Of a DNA stretch of 12,669 nucleotides, positions 7,859 to 12,669 are shown in pieces. Every line of letters starts with the position of its first letter. The first letter of the stretch is position 1. The translations under genes were made by a program, and so were the position numbers. Below the pieces are notes generated by a model. The model did not search any database. It worked only from the letters and a program-made list of their open reading frames with translations, and was not told the DNA's origin. Source of the DNA: an uncultured Candidatus Peregrinibacteria bacterium (GTDB taxonomy: Bacteria; Patescibacteriota; Gracilibacteria; CAIRYL01); contig CAIRYL010000079.1 of NCBI GenBank assembly GCA_903882825.1, forward strand, positions 1-12,669, in the 5' to 3' direction.

Positions 7859-8394
7859 TGATCATCACTTTTTAAATTTAAAATTCCTTCTTTTAAAATT
7901 TCTTTCGCAATAACGGGTGAAATTCCCCGAGAAGAAAGAAAAAAAATAATTTCTTCAGAAAATGGCGTAATAGAAGCACTATGAGAAGCCGATTGCACCT
8001 GTGCCGTTTCCACCCGGAGTATGGGCAAAGCCTGGGCAGATGCAGTAGGAGAAAACAGAATTACTTTTTCTTCAATCCTCATATTTCCGTTTTCGGAATT
8101 TTTTTGTAAAATCCCAGACCCATCAAAAATAATACAAGAATCATCGTCGGCGACTCCACAAAGCCGAAGTATTGCAGATTGGTTTTTCCCCGTGAGCTGT
8201 ACCGAAATATTCCACGATTTTTTGTCTTTTTGAAGCGTGTGCATTTTTCCCACCATTTCTACTTTTGTTCCTTCTCCTTCTACCACAAGAGTAAGAGTAA
8301 AAAAACGAGATCCAGGAGAAAGATCTTCTAAAAATATTTTTTTATCGCTTTTAAACACCAACACCCTATTCCCATCTGGATTTACAATACGCAT
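7852..8394 (-). CDS. Minimal SufB/SufD-like Fe-S assembly protein
   Basis: This is a 180-residue protein, far shorter than typical SufB or SufD (over 400). It keeps the part of the SufBD core that forms the right-handed beta helix and the conserved C-terminal motif. Residues 112-130 (ILFSPTASAQALPILRVET) correspond to the family's stretch where acidic and Pro-rich strands precede the active motif. Residues 137-141 (SHSAS) match the SHGA(T/S) motif with its conserved His138. Residues 148-157 (EIIFFLSSRG) match the EEQLFYLRSRG helix. The Cys that often precedes SHGA is replaced (SASHSAS). SufBD proteins with the ATPase SufC form the scaffold for Fe-S cluster assembly; no sufC or sufS lies in this window. 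It is divergent from recA, 69 bases apart. The ATG at 8394 has no good ribosome site. Family membership is likely; activity as scaffold is uncertain. Confidence 0.78.
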   Translation of the reverse strand: MRIVNPDGNRVLVFKSDKKIFLEDLSPGSRFFTLTLVVEGEGTKVEMVGKMHTLQKDKKSWNISVQLTGKNQSAILRLCGVADDDSCIIFDGSGILQKNSENGNMRIEEKVILFSPTASAQALPILRVETAQVQSASHSASITPFSEEIIFFLSSRGISPVIAKEILKEGILNLKSDDHC

Positions 8395-8463
8395 AGATTT
8401 TTACAAAATTTGCCTTCCCTTTAAAAACATGCCACACTTTCCCAAGAATTTCATCCTTTTTTT

Positions 8464-9477
8464 ATGGCAAAAGAAACCGTAACACACAATCCAAAACAAG
8501 AAGCATTAGCAAATGCCCTTTCTCAAATTCAAAAACAATATGGTGAAGGATCCATTATGAATCTTTCTGATGCGGGGAGAATTAACGTAGAAACCATTTC
8601 GAGTGGATCGATTGGGCTCGATATTGCCCTTGGTGGTGGTGTTCCAAAGGGAAGAATTATAGAAATTTATGGTCCAGAATCTTCTGGGAAAACAACACTT
8701 ACACTTCACATCGCTGCAGAATGCCAAAAAACAGGAGGGCAAGTAGCCTTTATTGATGCCGAACACGCATTGGATCCAGAATATGCCAAACGTATTGGAC
8801 TAGACCTAGAAAAATGTACTATTTCTCAACCAGATTCTGGAGAAGAAGCGCTGGAAATTACAGAACTTTTAGTACGTTCCGGAGCGGTTGACCTTATTAT
8901 TGTGGATTCGGTAGCGGCACTTACTCCTAAAGCTGAAATAGAAGGAATGATGGGTGATTCTCACATGGGACTGCAAGCTCGACTTATGTCTCAGGCACTT
9001 CGAAAACTCACCGCGGTTGTTTCAAAAACAAAATGTACTATTATTTTCATCAACCAAATTCGTATGAAAATTGGGGTAGTTTTTGGAAATCCAGAAACCA
9101 CTACCGGAGGAAATGCTTTAAAATTTTACGCGTCTATTCGAATGGAAATTCGAAGAACAGCAAAAATAGAATCGGGAACAGGAGATGACAAAGAAGCAGT
9201 GGGAAATAAAGTAGTAGTAAAAGTTGTAAAAAATAAAATAGCACCTCCATTTAAAAAAGCAGAATTCGATATTATGTTTAACGAAGGAATTTCTCGGGAA
9301 GGTGATATTTTAAACGTTGGATCAGATAAAGATATTGTAAAGAAATCTGGGGCATTTTATTCATACGGAGATATAAAACTCGGGCAAGGGATAGAAAATG
9401 CGAAAAAATTCTTAAAAGAAAATCCAAAGGTTGCCGAAGAAATACGAGCAAAAATTGTGGAAATTACTATGAAATAA
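8464..9477 (+). CDS. recA: RecA recombinase
   Basis: This 337-residue protein is a canonical RecA, the DNA-dependent ATPase that forms filaments on single-stranded DNA, drives strand exchange and promotes LexA-type self-cleavage where present. Visible elements are Walker A GPESSGKT at residues 70-77, IDAEHALDP with the catalytic Glu100, Walker B LIIVD at 144-148, and NQIRMKIGVVFGNPETTTGG (L2 DNA-binding loop) at 197-216. The loop has Val where many RecAs have Met. The C-terminus ends shortly after the helical domain (EIRAKIVEITMK) and lacks the acidic tail seen in E. coli and others. The start MAKE is typical, but the ATG is preceded by a T-rich stretch and not by a Shine-Dalgarno site. I see no recognisable LexA box in the short upstream region. 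It is convergent with fhs. Confidence 0.98.
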   Translation: MAKETVTHNPKQEALANALSQIQKQYGEGSIMNLSDAGRINVETISSGSIGLDIALGGGVPKGRIIEIYGPESSGKTTLTLHIAAECQKTGGQVAFIDAEHALDPEYAKRIGLDLEKCTISQPDSGEEALEITELLVRSGAVDLIIVDSVAALTPKAEIEGMMGDSHMGLQARLMSQALRKLTAVVSKTKCTIIFINQIRMKIGVVFGNPETTTGGNALKFYASIRMEIRRTAKIESGTGDDKEAVGNKVVVKVVKNKIAPPFKKAEFDIMFNEGISREGDILNVGSDKDIVKKSGAFYSYGDIKLGQGIENAKKFLKENPKVAEEIRAKIVEITMK

Positions 9478-9602
9478 GGATATATATCGTTACAAATGTT
9501 TGTAAACCACAAGGATTTTTAATAGCCGAATACTAAAAATGGCTCATAATCTGAGTTTCTTCATTTCTGCGCCATAACGGATAGCACTTTTTGAGACTTT
9601 TC
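9478..9602. other. Convergent recA-fhs intergenic region
   Basis: These 125 bases lie between the 3' ends of recA and fhs. I see no gene and no strong GC-rich terminator. Weak elements are the dyad at 9490-9505 and a short CTCA/TGAG stem followed on the minus strand by CCATTTTT, which may serve as a weak terminator for fhs. Confidence 0.5.
9490..9505. repeat. 16-base inverted repeat after recA
   Basis: TTACAAATGTTTGTAA is a 7+2+7 perfect dyad 13 bases past the recA stop codon. It could form a small AT-rich hairpin or be a protein binding site. It is not followed directly by a T tract, so a terminator role is weak. Confidence 0.4.
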
Positions 9603-11276
9603 TTAAAACAACCCACTAATGTTCCCGTATTCGTCGAGATCAATATTTTCGGATGCGGGATGTTCGGGAAGTCCGGGCATTCGCACTATGTCTCCCGCTA
9701 ACGGAATAATAAATCCGGCACCAGACGCCAACTCTATTTCTCGAATCGTAATAAAAAAATAGTCTGGGCGATTTATTTTTTGAGGATCATCAGACAATGA
9801 ATATTGTGTTTTTGCCATACATATTGGCAAATCTCCATATCCAAGCTTTGTAATGCGTTCGATATCTGCTTTTGCTTTTGGGGTATATTGCACTCCTGTT
9901 GCGCCATAAATTTTTTGAGCGATGGCTTCTATTTTTTGTTCTATCGTCCATTGTAATGGGTATGTGTATGCCAATGGTTTTGGAGGAGTTTTTTTAAGAA
10001 TTTCATGTACTTTTTCGGCAAGATCTTTTGCGCCTGCTCCGCCTTTTGCCCATACATCACTTAAAGAAATGATGATATGGTGGTTTTCTCCATATTGTAA
10101 CAGTTCGTTTTTTTCTTCTTCGGTATCGGTTGGGAAAATATTCACCGCCACTATGGCATTAAGTCCAAATCCTACGGCATTTTCGTAATGTTTTTGTAAA
10201 TTGGCACATCCTTTTTTCAGTGCGTTTACATTTTCTTCAGAAAGTTTTTCTTTTGGGACTCCTCCATGCCATTTGAGTGCCCGAATAGTTGCCACTAACA
10301 CGACTATTTTGGGTTTTAAATTCCCCATTCGGCACTTCATATTTAAAAATTTTTCTCCGCCTAAATCAAACGCAAAACCTGCTTCGGTTACCACACATTT
10401 TTGCAAGCTCATGCCCATTTGAGTAGCAATAAGGGTATTGGTTCCCTGTGCGATATTTGCAAATGGTCCACCGTGTACCAAAACGGGATTTCCTTCAAGG
10501 GTTTGCACCAGATTTGGTAAAAGCGCATTTTTTAAAAGTACTGCCATGGCTCCGTGTGCTTTTATATCTTTTGCATATACCGGATCTCCTGAAATGGTTT
10601 TTGCGATATAAATATTTCCCAGTCGTTCTTTTAACTCTTTATAATTTTGAGCAAAACATAAAATAGCCATTACTTCCGATGCCACGGTAATATCAAATCC
10701 AGATTCGCGAGGAATTCCATTTTTTTCTCCGCCTAGCCCTATTATTATTTTTCGTAAAGTTCGGTCGTTCATATCCATTACCCGTTTCCAGGTAATTGTT
10801 TTGGCATCAATGTGTACAAATGGATTTTTTTTCTGCAGTTCGTGGTCAATAAGTGCCGAAAGTAAATTATGCGCCTTTTCCAGTGCCGAAAAATCTCCCG
10901 TACAATGAAGATTAATATCTTCCATAGGAACCATTTGGGCATATCCACCTCCTGTGGCACCACCTTTTAATCCAAAAACAGGTCCTAAAGATGGTTCTCG
11001 TAATACTCCTACTGTTGGGACTCCAATGGCATTGAGTCCATCTACAAGCCCTAACGAAGTGGTTGTTTTTCCTTCTCCGGCTGGGGTAGGCGTAATAGCA
11101 GACACTAAAATAAGGGAACTTTCATCTATTTTTTCTGGTTGAATATACGAAAGCGGAATTTTTGCCATATATTTCCCGTAGGGAATAACATCTTCTTCTG
11201 CGATATGAAGCGATTTTGCAACCTCTCCAATAGGACGTAAAACGGCTTTTTGGGAAATTTCTAAATCGATATTCAT
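9603..11276 (-). CDS. fhs: Formate-tetrahydrofolate ligase
   Basis: This 557-residue protein has the length of bacterial formate-THF ligase. The enzyme uses ATP to join formate to tetrahydrofolate, making 10-formyl-THF for purine synthesis, initiator-tRNA formylation and other one-carbon routes. Landmarks are the P-loop TPTPAGEGKTT at residues 62-72, REPSLGPVFGLKGGATGGGYAQ from 93 with the nucleotide-side Arg, PMEDINLHCTGD at 117-128, LGGEKFLNMKCR and VATIRALKWHGG in the middle, WAKGGAGAKDLAEKV, and MPGLPEHPASENIDLDEYGNISGLF at the end. Small departures are Cys in place of the usual Phe in the LHFTGD motif and FSAL in place of FHAI just after it. The ATG at 11276 has no Shine-Dalgarno site. 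A TGGTATACT extended -10 at 11319-11311 would start transcription near 11304. No other folate genes are in the window. Confidence 0.97.
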   Translation of the reverse strand: MNIDLEISQKAVLRPIGEVAKSLHIAEEDVIPYGKYMAKIPLSYIQPEKIDESSLILVSAITPTPAGEGKTTTSLGLVDGLNAIGVPTVGVLREPSLGPVFGLKGGATGGGYAQMVPMEDINLHCTGDFSALEKAHNLLSALIDHELQKKNPFVHIDAKTITWKRVMDMNDRTLRKIIIGLGGEKNGIPRESGFDITVASEVMAILCFAQNYKELKERLGNIYIAKTISGDPVYAKDIKAHGAMAVLLKNALLPNLVQTLEGNPVLVHGGPFANIAQGTNTLIATQMGMSLQKCVVTEAGFAFDLGGEKFLNMKCRMGNLKPKIVVLVATIRALKWHGGVPKEKLSEENVNALKKGCANLQKHYENAVGFGLNAIVAVNIFPTDTEEEKNELLQYGENHHIIISLSDVWAKGGAGAKDLAEKVHEILKKTPPKPLAYTYPLQWTIEQKIEAIAQKIYGATGVQYTPKAKADIERITKLGYGDLPICMAKTQYSLSDDPQKINRPDYFFITIREIELASGAGFIIPLAGDIVRMPGLPEHPASENIDLDEYGNISGLF

Positions 11277-11310
11277 ACTTGTTTTAGAAAAATTTAAAAA
11301 ATACGCCCAC

Positions 11311-11319
11311 AGTATACCA
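11311..11319 (-). promoter_or_regulatory. Extended -10 promoter of fhs
   Basis: TGG followed by TATACT on the minus strand fits an extended -10 element, 35 bases before the ATG at 11276. No good -35 lies at 17 bases, which is typical for extended -10 promoters; a TTGATA lies 13 bases upstream. The predicted leader is about 28 bases. Confidence 0.45.
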
Positions 11320-11350
11320 AAAATATAAGTATCAAAAAATATATACGATG

Positions 11351-11371
11351 GTTTATTTTTGAAAAATAAAC
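11351..11371. repeat. Perfect 10+1+10 inverted repeat upstream of fhs
   Basis: The half-site GTTTATTTTT at 11351-11360 is matched exactly by AAAAATAAAC at 11362-11371 around a central G. It could be an operator for fhs, lying about 32 bases upstream of its -10 box, or an A/T-only bidirectional terminator for the genes upstream. The stop codon of the small ORF falls inside the left arm. Confidence 0.55.
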
Positions 11372-11460
11372 AAATGCTCGTGCATAATAAGCAGAAAATT
11401 ATGTTCCTGTGATTTTTTCTTCCAAAAACCGGTTGCTTGGCAATGATGTTGCTGTTTCAT
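11353..11460 (-). CDS. Possible 35-residue small protein
   Basis: An ATG at 11460 opens 35 codons ending in TAA at 11355-11353. The sequence is rich in His, Lys, Gln and Phe and starts MKQQHHCQATGFWKKK, with a short hydrophobic patch FLLIM. It is preceded on the minus strand by AGAGGA with four bases of spacing, the only clear Shine-Dalgarno-like site I see in the window; all confident genes lack one. It follows the acidic 152-residue gene by 34 bases on the same strand and may belong to its transcript. No family is recognised and the length is compatible with chance, so this stays tentative. Confidence 0.3.
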   Translation of the reverse strand: MKQQHHCQATGFWKKKSQEHNFLLIMHEHLFIFQK

Positions 11461-11494
11461 AATGTCCTCTTTAAGGAGAAAAGCCGCATTAAGA

Positions 11495-11953
11495 TTATAA
11501 AATCTCAATTTTAAAATCTTCTACTTCCATCCAATAAATTTGAGAATCGCTAAAATCATATTTATCGAATAGAATCTCTTCTACCTCTTCGCTATCAGAT
11601 TCTTTTGACAAATCAATACCAAATATTTTTCCGCAAGAATAGTCAAATACTGCAATTTTTTTTATCTTTTCTTGAGGAGGCGTAATTTTTTGTTCTTCAA
11701 TAAATCGGAGAAACTCTCTTTTTATTTCATCTCTTGTTCCTTCATCTCCAATGGGATTTTTATTCCATAATTCAAAAGTTTTGTAATTTTTGTCTTCAAA
11801 AATATTTTCTAGGTCATCTTCTGGAACAATTTCGACAAAATCATCATCTTCTGGTGTATATTTCTGATTTACAACAATGAAGGGAAAAAACGCATTCGGA
11901 TTTCCTTTTTGGTATTTCAGAATTTGCAGTGCCTCTTCTCGTGTGATGCGCAT
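11495..11953 (-). CDS. Acidic hypothetical protein downstream of DpnI-like gene
   Basis: This is a 152-residue protein with about 37 acidic and 20 basic residues (net about -17), no signal peptide and no membrane segment. I do not recognise it. The first 60 residues hold an acidic cluster (PEDDDFVEIVPEDDLENIFED, about 34-54) and the middle is a charged helix (RDEIKREFLRFIEEQ, about 74-88). The last 50 residues alternate strand, helix and strand (KKIAVFDYSCGKIFGIDL, then a helix with SEEVEEILFDKY, then QIYWMEVEDFKIEIL) and look like a small compact domain. Its ATG lies 15 bases after the stop of the DpnI-like gene on the same strand, so the two are probably one transcript. An accessory, regulatory or DNA-mimic role in that context is speculation. 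It is not the DpnM methylase and has no methyltransferase motifs. Confidence 0.75.
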   Translation of the reverse strand: MRITREEALQILKYQKGNPNAFFPFIVVNQKYTPEDDDFVEIVPEDDLENIFEDKNYKTFELWNKNPIGDEGTRDEIKREFLRFIEEQKITPPQEKIKKIAVFDYSCGKIFGIDLSKESDSEEVEEILFDKYDFSDSQIYWMEVEDFKIEIL

Positions 11954-11968
11954 ATGTTTATGAAAATT

Positions 11969-12646
11969 CTATATTTTTCTATACCTTCCTCTACCCAAAA
12001 ATTCTATAAATCCCGTGTCTCGTAAAATCTGTAATTGCTGGCGAATTTTCGCCTGAACATTGTTATTTTCCGGATGCTTTTCGGTTAATAATTGATCGAA
12101 TTGATATACTTCGTCAAGCGTAAAAACTTCTTTTTTTAAAATATCGACGCATTTCAAAATATCCAGTGTCCAACCTCTCACATTGGTATTTTGTTCTCGC
12201 AAAAACAAGGTTTTATTCCACGATTCTAAAACTTTTTCTTTCGATTCTTCTTTCCCATCTTTGACATAAAAAATTTTTCCAATTTCTGGAACTGGCTGAA
12301 TATTGATACTGCACATAATGTAATTTGGTCTTTTTGGTAACCCTTTTCCCCTTGGGAAAATCATATCAGTTGAGAAGAAGTGTTTTGGGATGATACAAAA
12401 ATTTTCGACCGTCCATTCCTGGGAATAATTCATTAAGAAAAAATTTGGATTTTTATCACTTTGAATCCTCTCCAACATTGTTCTATATGCCCCATCTCCA
12501 ACTATATTCCCAAATGAACTCTTTTTTCCTTTTAATTCAAAATCTTCTTCACAGCGACTGCAAGCGAAATCCGCGACAGGTCTGTTATTTTCATATTCAG
12601 AAATCGCATCTCCACAATTCGGACAAAAGATTTGTACGTCAATATT
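11969..12646 (-). CDS. DpnI/Dam-replacing-type restriction endonuclease, N-terminus missing
   Basis: The first ATG in frame is at 12478, but homology to DpnI and Dam-replacing proteins continues upstream, so the gene really reaches at least 12646 (225 codons, against about 254 in DpnI). Numbering from 12646, the upstream part holds a CPNC and a CSRC zinc pair (C8, C11, C29, C32) and the PD-(D/E)xK nuclease centre: RPVADF with Asp26, then FELK with Glu37 and Lys39, the D-x10-E-x-K spacing of DpnI. GDGAYRTM, NPNFF and PKHFF follow. The C-terminal winged helix, FTLDEVYQF to IRQQLQILRDTGFIEFLGRGRYRK, is complete. Relatives cut DNA at GATC when the adenine is methylated, so the host itself should lack Dam methylation. 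No ATG, GTG or TTG starts this frame upstream of the zinc pair, and an in-frame TAA sits at 12649-12647: the first 30 or so residues are lost or encoded out of frame. Confidence 0.85.
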   Translation of the reverse strand, partial: NIDVQIFCPNCGDAISEYENNRPVADFACSRCEEDFELKGKKSSFGNIVGDGAYRTMLERIQSDKNPNFFLMNYSQEWTVENFCIIPKHFFSTDMIFPRGKGLPKRPNYIMCSINIQPVPEIGKIFYVKDGKEESKEKVLESWNKTLFLREQNTNVRGWTLDILKCVDILKKEVFTLDEVYQFDQLLTEKHPENNNVQAKIRQQLQILRDTGFIEFLGRGRYRKI

Positions 12647-12652
12647 TTAACT

Positions 12653-12667
12653 CCCGACATTGTCGGG
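12653..12667. repeat. GC-rich palindrome at the window edge
   Basis: CCCGACATTGTCGGG is a 7+1+7 perfect palindrome in an otherwise A/T-rich setting. It lies just outside the frame that remains of the DpnI-like gene, three bases beyond the in-frame stop codon. It may be a dispersed palindromic repeat, a hairpin or the boundary of an insertion or of the assembled sequence. Confidence 0.6.
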
Positions 12668-12669
12668 CA

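Larger units (their letters stand above)
11277..11494. other. Upstream region of fhs
   Basis: These 218 bases separate fhs from the acidic 152-residue gene. They hold an extended -10 for fhs, a perfect 10+1+10 dyad (11351-11371) and a possible 35-residue ORF on the minus strand (11353-11460). The rest shows no recognisable gene or RNA. Confidence 0.5.

Noticed and set aside
7809..7868. Start of the lipoprotein at 7868
   Set aside because: It would overlap the SufBD-like gene and the TATAAT promoter and push the signal peptide 20 residues inward.
8395..8463. recA promoter with TTTACA near 8400 and TTAAAA near 8421
   Set aside because: The spacing of 15 and the poor -10 match make it no better than chance in this A/T-rich DNA, and no LexA-type box is visible.
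11969..12478. A 169-residue protein starting at the ATG at 12478 as the complete gene
   Set aside because: DpnI-type homology, including zinc ligands and the catalytic centre, continues in frame upstream to 12646.
1..12669. UGA-as-glycine code of Gracilibacteria/SR1
   Set aside because: All confident genes are full-length without internal UGA, their ends match family ends at TAA or TAG, and the only UGA stop coincides with the tatD start.
1..12669. CRISPR arrays, tRNA, rRNA, insertion sequences
   Set aside because: I found no regularly spaced repeats, cloverleaf, rRNA-like segments or transposase genes.

Overview
The window looks like a piece of a small, AT-rich bacterial chromosome, most likely from the Patescibacteria / Candidate Phyla Radiation. 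That placement is an inference. It rests on a DUF4012 surface protein next to a TatD nuclease, very tight gene packing, A/T-rich intergenic DNA, almost no Shine-Dalgarno sites and a short RecA without an acidic tail. Long reading frames end almost only in TAA and none needs UGA as a sense codon, so the standard bacterial code fits; the UGA-glycine code of Gracilibacteria/SR1 does not.

Layout: (1) 2-1917 (+) is a DUF4012 gene, open at the left edge and split by a frameshift at a run of nine T (280-288). (2) 1914-2714 (+) is a TatD-family metal-dependent nuclease overlapping it by ATGA. (3) 2718-3833 (-) is a GT4-type glycosyltransferase, converging on tatD. (4) 3973-5289 (+) is an unrecognised 438-residue protein with a possible internal duplication; it shares a 139-base divergent promoter region with the glycosyltransferase. 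(5) 5310-5885 (-) is a cupin-like protein. (6) 5951-5992 is a strong intrinsic terminator for the gene upstream of it on the minus strand. (7) 6015-7808 (-) is a Pro/Glu/Lys-rich lipoprotein with coiled-coil stretches and a tandem repeat. (8) 7852-8394 (-) is a stand-alone, minimal SufB/SufD-like protein. (9) 8464-9477 (+) is recA, divergent from it. (10) 9603-11276 (-) is formate-tetrahydrofolate ligase (fhs). (11) 11353-12646 (-) holds a possible 35-residue small ORF, an acidic 152-residue protein and a DpnI / Dam-replacing-type restriction endonuclease. The endonuclease reading frame runs well past its first ATG and includes the complete catalytic core, but its extreme N-terminus is missing beside a GC-rich palindrome at the right edge.

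Most genes look like housekeeping or envelope functions: recombination (recA), one-carbon metabolism (fhs), Fe-S assembly (SufBD-like), nuclease (tatD), glycan synthesis (glycosyltransferase) and surface proteins (DUF4012, lipoprotein). The right end is the accessory part, with a methyl-GATC-type restriction enzyme followed by uncharacterised small genes on the same strand. The points most worth a second look are the T9 frameshift, the disrupted start of the DpnI-like gene and its neighbours, the shared promoter-plus-U-tract leader design, and the unknown 438-residue protein.
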